A DNA stretch of 64,000 nucleotides from Castanea sativa (Eukaryota; Streptophyta; Magnoliopsida; Fagales; Fagaceae), in assembly GCF_040712315.1 (NCBI RefSeq), contig NC_134014.1:42831634-42895633 (forward strand). The letters are read 5' to 3'. The position numbers were made by a program, and so were the translations under genes. The notes below the pieces were generated by a model. That model saw only the letters and a list, made by a program, of their open reading frames with translations, had not been told where the DNA came from and ran no database searches. Positions 34,143 through 44,717 of the stretch are shown one piece after another. Each line of letters starts with the position of its first letter. The stretch's first letter is position 1.

Positions 34143-34862
34143 TCCATGGTCGTCAAGATGTGTCCTGATGACCGTGGAAGGTGAAAAGTTTTTTTTTTTG
34201 GGCGACCTTTGGGATTTCGCGCTACATTGAATACGTAGTGGCGGCGTTATGCTAGTCGTGGCCACGTGGCATGATATGGTTGGAGAGGGCTTATGTCCTC
34301 ATTGTATGACCCTTGGGTTTCCCACCGATTTTCAGTTTTTCTTTTTTTTTTTTTGGATTTTCAAACTTCTCTTCTCCTACTTTACTTTTCATTTTCTCCA
34401 AGTCTTCAGTTTGTTTCTCTGAGCGTCTTTTTCCACGTAGTTCTTCTCTGTTACTTTCCTTTGAGCCGGTGCGTGCTTGGTGTTGGGCTTCTTGCTTTTC
34501 TTCTCTAAGGTATGTTTTTCTCCTTTTCCTTCTTCCTATTCTTTCCTTTTCTTTTTGCAAACATCTGATTTCTTTTCCTTTCCTTTTTGGCCTCTGTTTC
34601 TTGGTTTTTTGGGGAACTTTAGCACTTTCCTGTTTTTCTGTATTTTTCTTGGGTGTCCATGGTCAGTAATTTTGAGGTTAGAGTAGCTTTCCCTTCGATT
34701 TCCTTTCTTTTTGCTCACTTAGGGGGGTCCTTAGGTGTTTTTCCAAACTTGGAGAATTTCATTTTTGAGGGTAACAACTTAGGCGTTGTCTTGGGTGAAT
34801 TGTTTCCGTTGCTTTGCCAATCAGTTGACTAGTTCGAGGGTTTGCTGAGAGAGCAAAGGTCA
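34143..34862. other. Spacer between polypurine tract and antisense gene
   Basis: T/C-rich on the plus strand (many TTTTCTTTT tracts), with no recognised coding block. As the region just upstream of the antisense gene it may hold its promoter and 5'-UTR; a CAG-rich acceptor-like site is not evident. Confidence 0.4.
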
Positions 34863-36891
34863 ATGTCTGAGGTTAGGTCTAGTGATCTTGAGACTGGGTT
34901 GTCGTCTAGCGGCAACCCGATAGAGGGGGATACGGCCGCGTCGACCCTTAGAGAGGTTAGGGCTTTTCATGCCCTCGTGGAGGCATGTGGGTTGGACGCT
35001 GATGTCGTGGGTAGGTTTAGGGATAGGTTTCAATTTCCGGAACGGGTTTGTGTTCGTCAGCCCACTGACGAGGAGAGGGCTTGTCAGTTTTTTCCAGGTG
35101 AAGTGTGCTTCTATGAGGCCGCTTTCACTTATGGGCTTAGGCTTCCCATCCATCCGTTTGTGATGGAGCTTTTAGATTATCTGGGTATCGCTCCTGGGCA
35201 ACTTATGCCCAATTCATGGAGAATAGTGGTCAATTGTATGGAAATATGGTTGGCCGCTAACGGGGAGATGATCAAGGTGAGTGAGCTTGTCTATATGTAT
35301 CGTTTGAAAGAGTCCAAAGAGTATGGGTATTATGAGTTAGTACCTTGGGAGAGAAGAACCATGATCGTTAAGGGCTTACCTTCGTCCTTCAGGTACTAGA
35401 AGTCCAGATTTGTCTTTGTGTCCGGGGACAATTTTAAGACCCCCTCTAGCCAGGATTAGGGTGATATCCCCAGATTGCTTCGTCGGTGGGGAACCCCGAC
35501 TTTAGGTGCGTCAGTATCCTTTCTTGTCTTTTTTACCTTTGTTAAATCTGCTGTTATCGTCATTAACCTCTTTGATTCCTGTGCAGTTAAAAGGAGGCCT
35601 AAGCTCAAAAGTAGGTATAAGGAACGTGTTGAGAAGGCCATTGAGTATTCCCAGACCATCGAAAACTGGGACGATTTAGTAGATTCGCAGACGCTTGCTT
35701 TTTACAACCTTGGCCCCGATCCATCCCCCTACGTCCTGCGGAGCCTCGACATTGAAGGAAAAAAGAGTAAGCATTGAGTTCGTCAGACTTGGTCCCCATA
35801 TCTGTATTTGGTTCCTTTGTTCCTTTATAAGTGTTTCCTTCTTTGCAGAAATGACAACGAAATTTAACAAAGGCATGTATGAGAAGATGCAGTCTAAGAA
35901 GGACGAACCGCTGTCTAATATTGGGAAGAAGGTGGTCCGTGTCAAGGGAAGGTTTCCTCCGTCACCCCGACTGCTTCGGCCACTCCAGTGATTTCTGGCG
36001 CCGAGACGACGAGGACGGCTTCTCCTGCCACCTTGGTTGAAGAGATCCTGACCCCTGCTTCAAAAAGGCCTCGTACATCTGATAGGGGGAAGGAGGCTGC
36101 TTGTTCATCCACTATCTGGGATGACGAGAGGTTGGCGACGGACAGGGCTTATGGGGTCGTGACCACGGAGGACCTGAAGGTGTTCTTGGGTTTACCTCCA
36201 AATGAGTAGATGGGTCGTCATCTCCATAAGCTCGTCCAGGTAACCTACTCGTGCTAAGTTATTTTTTTTATTATATATAGGTGTACTAAGGTTAAATTCC
36301 TTCGCGTGTTTCCTTTTTTTTTTATATTTATTTATTTATTTTTAGGTGTTGGGGGAGACCATTGATCTTTCCTCGGAGTACCTTGCTCAGGGGGCTAAGG
36401 TTGAGTCTTCGCTCACTCGAATCAAGGTCTCAGAGATGGAGAACTCGAAGCTGAAGAAGGATTTGATAGCTTCGGTGGCGGATGTTCATCATGCCAGGGA
36501 GGAGGTCAAGAAATTGAGCAACAAGCTTAAGGTTGAGCAGCAGCTGGTTTTGGAAAAGGACGAGCAGCTTGCAGCCGCAAAGGAGAAAATCAAGGTTGTC
36601 GCCTCCAGGGCTAATTAGGGTTTCCAGTAGACTGAGGAGTACAACTCCGTGCTCTTCAGCTGGTATTTCAAAGGGTTCGAGCTTTTGAGGAGATACTGCA
36701 TTAAGCACCCTTCTGGAATAGATTTGGAGACGCTGGACATGGAGGAAGTGGACAAGCAGATCTCTGCTGACGAGGCTGCTCAAGCAACGACTGCTGACGC
36801 TCCTGGAGACATTCCTGCCGTTGATGTCCCAGTCATCAAAGCTCCTGCCCTTGGTGCCCCAGCCGACGACGATGCCATCCCGGACGTTTGA
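34863..36891 (+). pseudogene. Antisense extra gene of the Tat element (transposase_28-like plus coiled coil), four exons, broken
   Basis: It runs opposite to gag-pol. Exon 1 (34863-35505) encodes a conserved block with FYEAAFTYGLRLPIHPF and MPNSWRIVVNCMEIW, typical of the 'putative gypsy type transposon' family (PF04195-like). Introns fit GT-AG with kept phase: 35506-35586, 35767-35848 and 36240-36345. Exon 3 carries a basic linker (KRPRTSDRGKE). Exon 4 is a heptad-rich coiled coil (about 36400-36600), then an acidic, Ala/Pro-rich end. Extra genes in this position are known for Tat elements; their role is unsettled. Damage: stops at 35397, 35457, 36207, 36616 and 36628 and a frameshift near 35950. 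The introns show that it is meant to be transcribed from the plus strand. Confidence 0.75.
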
Positions 36892-37688
36892 ACCTGTTAC
36901 TTGTACAAAGTTTCCCCTTTTTTTTTTTAGATGCCTGACATGTTTTAGGCTCAAATTCCAGAACATTTTTAATTTGCTTTTTGATAAGAATATCTTTAGC
37001 CCAGTGTTTATGGGCTTTTAGATGTAAAAACAAAGGTAATTGCCCTTGGTTTTTGGGCTTTTATAATATCATATTTATTTACATATGTTGTACCTGTGTG
37101 TGCTTCAAGACCCGTCAACCTCTTTGACCCGTTAGCAACTTGTATCCGTCAGGGTTGGATCTTATCTTTTGGCTCAATCAGCAATGCACATTCGTCTAGG
37201 CGAAGTCTCATTACTTTAGTTATCTTTTCTTCTTTTTTTATTATTATTTATCTTTTCGCCTTCTTTAGTAACATACATCCGTCTAGGCGGAATCTTATTA
37301 CTTAGGCTTTTTCTTTTCTTTTTCGCCTTCGTCAGTAATGTACATCCGTCTAGGTGGAATCTTATTACTTAGGTTTTTTTTCCCTTTTCGCCTTCGTCAG
37401 TAATGTACATCCGTCTAGGCAGAATCTTATTACTTAGGCTTTTTCTTTTCTTTCTTTTTCGCCTTCGTCAGTAATGTACATCCGTCTAGGCAGAATCTTA
37501 TTACTTAGGTTTTTTCTTAAAGGTTTCCGAGACGATCTCTAAGCTTCTTGGGCAATGTACATCTGTCTAAGCGGAATCTTATTACTTTGCCATATTGGGT
37601 TTCCGGGATTTACTATTGACGAGACCTGTATGAAGACATTATTTGAATCTTTATTTCATTAATTTTCAAGAATGAGTACATTTCTGTG
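36892..37688. other. Spacer between antisense gene and integrase end
   Basis: Non-coding on both strands; most of it is the minisatellite at 37180-37590. The two genes converge here. Confidence 0.6.
37180..37590. repeat. Minisatellite in the Tat element, 65-82 bp period
   Basis: ACATCCGTCTAGG or close variants occur at 37275, 37342, 37407, 37478 and 37560, each followed by GGAATCTTATTACTT or a near match and a pyrimidine tract of variable length. A partial copy lies near 37190. Tandem repeats in this position are common in Tat-lineage elements. Confidence 0.85.
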
Positions 37689-40600
37689 TTACATCTGTTG
37701 ATGGTATTTCTTCAAGTTCTCAATGCTCCAAGGTCGTGGGAGCCTCTGCCCGTTTAGGGTTTCCAAATGATAGCTGCCTTGCCGGGAGTAGTGGACGACT
37801 CTGTTAGGTCCTTCCCATGTAGGACCAAGCTTTCCTTGGGCAAAATTTTTGGTTGCCGTGGTGACCTTGCGCAGGACGAGGTTGCCAATTTCAAGTCGTT
37901 TGAGCTTGAGCCTCTTGTTGTAGTACTCGGTCATCTTCCGTTGGTATTTCACCGACTTGCTGGAGGCATTGTCTCTTATTTCATCCAGGCAGTCCAGATT
38001 GATTCAAAGTTGGTTGTCGTTGTCTTTCTCGCGGAATACTTCTCGCCTGACGCTGGCCACTCCCACCTCGACTGGGATTACCACCTCAGTGCCATAAGTG
38101 AGCCGGAAAGGCGTCTCTCCCGTTGGGGTTCTTGCCATTGTTCTGTTGGCCCACAAGACATTGGGAAATTCTTCGGGCCAGGCGCTCTTCACCTCGTCCA
38201 GTCGGGCTTTGATAATTCTGAGCAATGTCCGGTAAGTCACTTCCGTCTGTCCGTTCGCCTGTGGGTGTCCTGGGGACGAGAATTGGTTCCTGATGCCTAG
38301 TCCCGAGCAAAAGTCTTTGAATCCCTGACAGTCGAACTGACGCCCATTATCTGATATAATAGTTCTTGGAATCCCGAACCTGCAAATTATATTCTTCCAT
38401 ATGAAGCTGCGGATCCGTGCATTTGTGATAGTTCCTATTGCCTCTGCTTCGACCCATTTTGTGAAGTAATCAATAGCAACGAGCAGGAACCTTACCTGTC
38501 CTTTTCCCAGGGGCAACAGGCCGACAATCTCAATCCCCCACTATGCGAACGGCCACGGGGAGGTTATCATCGTCATTTTCTCTACCGGCAGACTCTGGAT
38601 GTTCCCGAACCTCTGGCACTTATCGCACCTCTTGAGGAGTTCCGCTGCGTCTACCTGCATGGTTGGCCAGAAATATCCTATTCGAATAACTTTGCTTACC
38701 AGAGATCTAGGCCCAGCATTGTTTCCACAAATTCCTTCGTGGACTTCTCAAAGGATGTACTTGGCTTCTTCTTCGTTGACACCCTTCAAGTAGGGCATGG
38801 AGAAGCCCCTTTTGTATAAGGTGTCATTCAAAATCATAAATCTAGCCGCTCTCATCTTGATCCTCCTAGCCTCTAGGGCGTCGTGAAGGAGGTGCCCATC
38901 TTGGAGAAACGACACGATCGGTGCCATCCAGCTATTTACGCTCTGGATGGAACATATTAGGACTTCTTTGATGCTGGGGCGTTTCTGAATCTCCATGAGT
39001 AATTCCCCGTTCGTTGGTTTTTCTTCAGACGAGGCCATCTTTGCTATCTCATCTACCGCCATATTCTGGTCTTTTGGGATTCGAACGAAGTCCAACTTAT
39101 TGAACTCCCGGGCTAGATGTTTCGTCAGCTTGAGGTACTTCTGCATTCTCTCCTCTTTTGCCTCATACTCTTCCCTGATCTGTCCTATTGCCAATTTTGA
39201 GTCGCCCTGGATGAGCAGGTTCCTAGCCCCAAGTGCTTTCCCAAGTCTCAATCCCGTCAGTATCCTTTCGTACTCGGCCTCGTTGTTGGTTACCGAGAAT
39301 TTTAGTTGGACTCCATATTTGAGTTTTTCTCCATCGGGGGTGTTTATGATGACCCCTACTCCCCCCCTCTTTTGAGCTGACGAGCCATCAGTTTGGATTG
39401 TCCACTGTTCCGCCTGGTCACCGCGGTCGTCGTCTTCTGGAAGGGTGAACTCGACAATGAAATCTGCTAGAGCTTGCGCTTTGATGGCTATTCTGGGATG
39501 GTACTCGATGTCGAACTGGCTGAGTTCGATTGCCCATTGGACCATTCTCCCTACTGCCTCAGGTTTGTTCATGGATTTCCTGATTGGTTGGTCCGTCATT
39601 ACCAGGATAGGATGTGCTTCGAAGTACGGTCGCAACTTCCGTGAAGCCACTATTAAAGCGAATGCTATCTTCTCAATCCTGGGATACTTGGCTTCAGCTC
39701 CCTGGAGGGCTTGATTGATGTAGGAAACTAGAAGCTGCTTCTTATCTTCCTCTCAAATCAGGGCCGCGCTGACGGCTATGGCTGATGCCGCCAGGTATAG
39801 ATATAGGTTTTCCCCTTCCTTTGACGGACTCAGGAGGGGCGGATTGCTCAGGTAACATTTGAGCTCCTGAAACGCTGCTTCGCATTCGTCAGTCCAAGCA
39901 AAAGCTTGCTTCAATGTCTTGAAAAAGGGTAAGCATTTGTCCGTTGTTTTAGAGACGAACCTATTGAGTGCAGCAATCCTTCCTGTGAGCTTTTGGACTT
40001 CTTTGACGGTGTTCGGCGATGTCATGTTGAGTATTGCTTGTACCTTCTCCGGATTTGCTTCTATCCCTCTTTGGGACACCATGAACCCCAAGAATTTTCC
40101 TAAAGCTACCCCGAAAACACACTTACTAGGATTCAGCTTCATCTGATATTTTCTGAGGGTATCAAACGTCTCTTTCAAATCGTCCAGGTGCGTCAATTCC
40201 TTTTTGCTCTTGACGAGCATATCATCCACATACACCTCCATGTTTCTGCCAATCTACTTACTGAACATCTTGTTTACTAATCTTTGGTATGTTGCCCCTG
40301 CGTTCTTCAGTTCAAAGGGCATCACCTTATAGCAGTAGAGTCCTTAGCTTGTGATGAAAGTGGTTTTTTTTTATCTTCCTCAGCCATCTTTATCTGGTTG
40401 TATCCTGAAAATGCATCCATGAACGTCAGTAGCTTATGCCCGGCCGTAGAATCTACCAGCTGGTCTATCCTAGGCAGGGAGAAACTGTCCTTTGGGCAAG
40501 CCTTGTTTAGGTCCGTGAAGTCCACGCACATTCTCCATTTCCCATTCGCTTTTTTTCCCAGCACGACGTTGGCCAGCCACTCGGGATAATGAACCTCTCG

Positions 40601-40849
40601 AATGAAGTCTGCTTGCAACAACTTGTTAACTTCGTCGATGATCGCTTGGCTTCGTTCGGGGGCAAAGACTCGTCGTCTTTGTTGGATGGGCTTTTTCCCG
40701 GGATCCACGTTCAACTCATGCTGGATTACCTGGCGTGATATACCGGGCATATCCTCGTGACTCCATGCAAAGACATCCAAGTTTTCCTTAAGAAATTGGA
40801 CGAGTTTCATCCTCATCTTGGGGCTTAAGGTTGTTCCTATCCTCATCAC
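37689..40849 (-). pseudogene. pol: Tat pol polyprotein: RT, RNase H, second RNase H, integrase (broken)
   Basis: Reading down the minus strand: RT begins at about 40849 ([18 protein letters not shown], then YVDDMLVKSK at 40230), followed by RT-linked RNase H (about 39760-39480). A second, separate RNase H lies at about 39400-39000 (TDGSS, NNEAEYE, GDSKL, VDEIA). Integrase follows: zinc-binding region about 38700-38600, catalytic core DYFTKW...SDNGRQFD about 38480-38330, C-terminal part to 37689. After a homopolymer frameshift near 40372 the rest stays in one frame, broken only by stops at 40344, 40254, 39753, 38748, 38541 and 38004. Each is a single C-to-T change from CAA, CAG or CGA at a position conserved in relatives. 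It starts four bases before the gag-protease stop, in another frame. Confidence 0.88.
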
Positions 40850-42849
40850 CTTACAGTCTCCCCCTCGACGAGTTCTACTGCTTCCAAAGCTTCTACTTTG
40901 TCGTCTCTTTCCTCCTCAATTGTCCACGTGTGGTTCTCCTTCGCAGCCAGTACAGCCTGGTAGCATTCCCTGGCCAAGACCTGATCCCCTTTCACCTCGC
41001 CGACACCGTCCTCAGTTGGGAATTTCACCTTTAGGCAGTAGGTGGACGTAGTCGCCTTCCACCTATTAAGCGTGGGTCTCCCAATGATTACATTATATGA
41101 GGTGGGGTAATCTACCACCAGGAAGTCCAACTGACGGGTTAGCTGCTTCGGGTAGGTCCTTATTGTGACTTTCAGCGTCACTATGCTCTTGGGGTATACC
41201 CTGTCCCCGCTGAAGCTAACGAGGGGGGAATCGAACGGGCGCAATTTCCCAGGATCTAGTTTCAACTGTTGGAAGGCCGGTAAGTACATGATGTCTGCGG
41301 AGCTGTCGTTGTCTACAAGGATCCTCTTAGTGTTGAACCCTTCGATCGTGAGTGTTATAACCAGGGGGTCATTATGTGGCTGCCTTACTCCCCGAGCATC
41401 CTCTTCGTAGAAAAACATATCCTGGTTTGCCTGTCTCTGCTTCAATGGGGGTTCCATGTGGACGCTATTTACTTGTCTCTGGCATGTTTTCTTGAGGGAC
41501 TTGTATGATCCCCCCGTGAATGGCCCTCCTGCGATTGTACTTATCTCCCCGATCACATCCTGTGGTGGTTGGGATGGACAGATCTCATCCTTGGACGAGG
41601 ATTCGCGCTGGCTCTTGTTGCCGTCTCTGAATCTGCTGGACTCCCCCTTCTTCACATACTTCTGCAACTTTCCTTTCTGTATCAACTCCTCTATCTGTCC
41701 TTTCAGGTCTCGACAATCCTCCGTGTAATGGCCGTGATCCTTGTGGAATCGGCAGTATTTGTTCTTGTCACGCACGTTAGGGGACGAATGCAAAGGTCTC
41801 AACCACTGAAGGTAATGTTGATCCTGAATCTGTGTCAAAATTTTGTCAACAGGCATAATTAGAGGGGTGAATTTTACCGTTCGTGGAGCTTTCTCGTCCC
41901 TGATTTTATCTACGTCACTTCCTCGACGGCCTGGGCACTCCCTCTTTTGTCCCCTACGTTCGTCTTCCTTCCTTCCTTCCTTTCTCGGCCTTTCCTCATC
42001 CACAATGGCTGCTAGTGCGTCCTTGGCATTCATGTACTTTTGGGCCTTCAGGAGCATCTCTGCCATCGTCCGAGGCGGATTCTTTGCCAGCGAGACGACG
42101 AATTCTCTAGACTTAAGCCCTGCTTTAAATGTCGTCAGCTGTACCTTGTCGTCTGCGTTGTCCATTTCTAGGGTCTCTCGAGTGAAGCGTTTCACATATG
42201 ACTGCAAGGTCTCCCTCTCCCCTTGCTTAATAGTGAGTAGGTGATCCGCTGGTCTCTTGGGACGTTGCCCTCCGAAGAAATGGAGCAGAAAGGTGCTACT
42301 TAATTGCTCGAAGTTGTCAATGGATGAAGTGGGCAGTCTCGTAAACCACTCTCTTCCAGCTCCTCTCAGCGTAGTAGGGAAGGAACGACACATTATTTCA
42401 TTAGGGGGCTGTTGAAGGCCTAGTGTCGTCTTAAAGGTATTAAGGTGATCTTGGGGATCCTTGAGCCCATTAAAAGGCTCAAGTTGAGGCAACCGAAACT
42501 TTGTTGGTACTGGTCGTTCTAAGACTGCTATGGTAAAGGAAGAATCCGTTGCCCTAACCATTCTATCTAGGCTCCGATCCGTCTTCTCCTTGATGGCATT
42601 TCTCAATTTGTCCATCTCCTTTCTCATTTCCTGGAGGAGATCAGAATGTTGTTCCTCTGGAGTAATGGTCCTTCGTCGGTCTCTTCTCCCGTGGCTGTCC
42701 CCTTCATCCTCTTGGACAGTTCTTGATCGGTTCTCCTCCTGCTGTAACCTTTGTCTCATCTCCTGATTCTGTCTAGTGAGTTCTTCGACGGTGGCCGCGA
42801 GAGTTTGAACTTGTTGAGCCAAGGCCGCTGAATCCTGGTTGGATTCCAT
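40846..42849 (-). CDS. gag: Tat gag-protease polyprotein
   Basis: An uninterrupted frame of about 667 codons from ATG at 42849 ([13 protein letters not shown]); the frame is open further upstream but enters the primer site. The N-terminal third is a Gln/Glu/Arg-rich coiled coil. The retrotransposon gag core follows ([34 protein letters not shown]...[19 protein letters not shown]). A zinc-knuckle-like [14 protein letters not shown] lies near 41740. The C-terminal third is an aspartic protease: [16 protein letters not shown] near 41310 and [12 protein letters not shown] near 41070. The usual active-site D-N-G is D-N-D here, which should impair the protease. It assembles virus-like particles and packages element RNA. 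The frame is intact, unlike pol. Confidence 0.88.
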   Translation of the reverse strand: MESNQDSAALAQQVQTLAATVEELTRQNQEMRQRLQQEENRSRTVQEDEGDSHGRRDRRRTITPEEQHSDLLQEMRKEMDKLRNAIKEKTDRSLDRMVRATDSSFTIAVLERPVPTKFRLPQLEPFNGLKDPQDHLNTFKTTLGLQQPPNEIMCRSFPTTLRGAGREWFTRLPTSSIDNFEQLSSTFLLHFFGGQRPKRPADHLLTIKQGERETLQSYVKRFTRETLEMDNADDKVQLTTFKAGLKSREFVVSLAKNPPRTMAEMLLKAQKYMNAKDALAAIVDEERPRKEGRKEDERRGQKRECPGRRGSDVDKIRDEKAPRTVKFTPLIMPVDKILTQIQDQHYLQWLRPLHSSPNVRDKNKYCRFHKDHGHYTEDCRDLKGQIEELIQKGKLQKYVKKGESSRFRDGNKSQRESSSKDEICPSQPPQDVIGEISTIAGGPFTGGSYKSLKKTCQRQVNSVHMEPPLKQRQANQDMFFYEEDARGVRQPHNDPLVITLTIEGFNTKRILVDNDSSADIMYLPAFQQLKLDPGKLRPFDSPLVSFSGDRVYPKSIVTLKVTIRTYPKQLTRQLDFLVVDYPTSYNVIIGRPTLNRWKATTSTYCLKVKFPTEDGVGEVKGDQVLARECYQAVLAAKENHTWTIEEERDDKVEALEAVELVEGETVR

Positions 42850-42910
42850 CTGGATATCGAAGTTGGTAGGAACTGCGTTTTCGAACCGTAGTACGAGAAT
42901 GTCGTTCCCA

Positions 42911-42922
42911 CAGACGGCGCCA
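42911..42922 (-). promoter_or_regulatory. Primer-binding site of the Tat element
   Basis: On the minus strand TGGCGCCGTCTG lies three bases inside the 5' LTR. The first nine bases fit the 3' end of plant tRNA-Asp, the primer used by Tat/Athila elements; the remaining bases diverge. Confidence 0.7.
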
Positions 42923-42925
42923 AAT

Positions 42926-43389
42926 TGATGAAGCAAAAGTACGTCAATCGTTATGAGTTCGTCCAGATATGGCCGGTCACACTCCGGCGTCGCAACAAAA
43001 ACGAGAGCTCACCCAAGTAGTCACCGGTGTGGTGCCTGCCACAACGCCTCCGATGCCAAAGTTAGTGTGGAAGAAGATAACAATCAAAATACCAAAAAAA
43101 GCTCAGTATATCTTGTGATTTTGTATGTACGTTGCATTGGTGTTGTGAGGGCTTTATATATTCCTCTGAATTCTAGCCATTGTGGTGTTAATGTCTTTCT
43201 TGATAACGTCTTCAGCTGAGTAATAGGATTTAATACGTTTTCAACGGTTCGTCCAGGTGGTCTTGTAACGGTCCGGGACATTATTGGTAGCATTGAATGG
43301 TCTTAACATTCTCGTCAGTGATGCGGATAATCGGTCAGGTTCGTCTGTGGAGGCGATCTCGTCCGTGTTTTACTTCGTCAGTCTCATCA
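42926..43389 (-). repeat. 5' LTR of the Tat element
   Basis: Same length and ends as the LTR at 33665-34128. In minus orientation it carries the promoter; a TATATAAAGCC motif (minus strand, near 43160) is a TATA candidate. Confidence 0.93.
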
Positions 43390-44717
43390 AGTGCCGATGT
43401 GAAAGTTTGTTATGCCAAATTGGCAATCTTAGTCAAAGTGCATATTGGTAAAAATCCAATTATCCTATCTTCTCAATCTTCTAAAGTAATGGCAGAAGAC
43501 CTAACCTAGAATCCTGCTGTAATCGTGTTGGGATTCAAGTCATTAAAGATGAGCTGTGATCTAGTGGCAGCTTCAGTTTGATGCAAACAATTCGACGGTG
43601 TCGATCAATGTATAATTCATATTTGCATCAAACAACAATAATATCTTGCTTTTTAAAATGCACGTGCTTAAGCTTGTATTGTCAACCAATTACTTTTACA
43701 TTCCATGATCGTAATATTCACCAAGTCGTCGCATAAAATTCATTATAAAAAAAAAAATTAAAAAGAAAAAAAGAGGGCCGGTCGTTGCAACTTGCATCAA
43801 GTTCGTCAATCGTCAAATTAATACTTGTCCATTTGAGAAAGTTGTGAATATTGACCAAAATGAAATTAGACCATTCTATCAATTATTTGGTCCAAAATAT
43901 AAGAATGGGTCAACTATATATTTGGTCTATGTCTTTTACATTATATTTTAATTTGATTTCTAACTTCTCAATTGTGATAATTTGGTCCTTAATTTTTTAT
44001 TACCATGTGAATTTAGTCTCTGTTATTATTTTTTGGATGAAAATTGTTAACATAGTTAATAAAAAAAATAAAAAATTAGTACAATTGAAAAGTTAAGAAT
44101 CAAATTAAAACATATTGTAAATAATATGGACCATATATATATACTGTTTACCCGTATAAAAAAGTATTGGCAGACAATTCATGGAAAAAAAAACTGTTGG
44201 TATTGGTTTTTTTTTTTTTTTTTCCTTAAAGAAAAAGAACAATATAAAACAACAAATTAGAAATCCTTGCGGACCTTGCATAAAGCAACTCGAAGTCACT
44301 AGTGGCAAGTCCCTCTCAAACAAAAAAAGTGAAAATCATTGACATTACTGCATCTCATAGTCATGGCAATCAGCAATAAGGTTGAACTTTCACCTTAATC
44401 TAACAAAGGAAAAGTTGTTAACTGAAGAGCTAATCATTTTAATTAATCCTAGTGGTCTGTGGGCTCTTTGGTCTTGCTATCAATTCTTCGGCTTTGGGTT
44501 TGAGCCACCACTAGCACTTATGGTCATAGGCCAATATGGATGTCTATTGTATATCGTGCTAGATCGTAATTGACTAACGCCATCACCCTACCTTTTTTTA
44601 TTCAGAAAAAAAGAGCCAATCATTTCTCTCATTACACATAATATTTTATCAAACTCTTATGCTAGGCTTGTTGAGCTTGTTAATGGCTTATTTTAACTGA
44701 AGTTATGGACAAGAAGA
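43390..44717. other. Gene-free intergenic DNA
   Basis: AT-rich sequence with short open frames only. Two stretches (43850-44110) show the TTGGTCTATGT/TTTACATTAT motifs common in decayed Mutator-like TIRs, without a clear partner. Confidence 0.45.

Larger units (their letters stand above)
33665..43389 (-). mobile_element. Ty3/gypsy LTR retrotransposon, Tat lineage, near complete but inactive
   Basis: The element is 9.7 kb and runs on the minus strand. The two LTRs are both 464 bp. The flanks are AGTGT (33660-33664) and AGTGC (43390-43394), a 5-bp target duplication with one change. Order on the minus strand: LTR, primer-binding site, gag, protease, RT, RNase H, second RNase H, integrase, minisatellite, antisense gene, polypurine tract, LTR. 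The second RNase H after RT-RNase H and the TGGCGCCGT primer site point to the Tat lineage. By eye the LTRs differ at about 30 of 464 positions, mostly transitions, so the insertion is fairly old. Many stops make it non-autonomous. Confidence 0.92.

Noticed and set aside
34143..34718. Phenylalanine/serine-rich frames near the 3' LTR
   Set aside because: They come from pyrimidine tracts; no conserved domain.
38086..43219. Plus-strand frames across gag-pol and inside the LTRs
   Set aside because: They are reverse-strand shadows of gag-pol or lie in the LTRs; only the exon-structured gene at 34863-36891 has real protein features.
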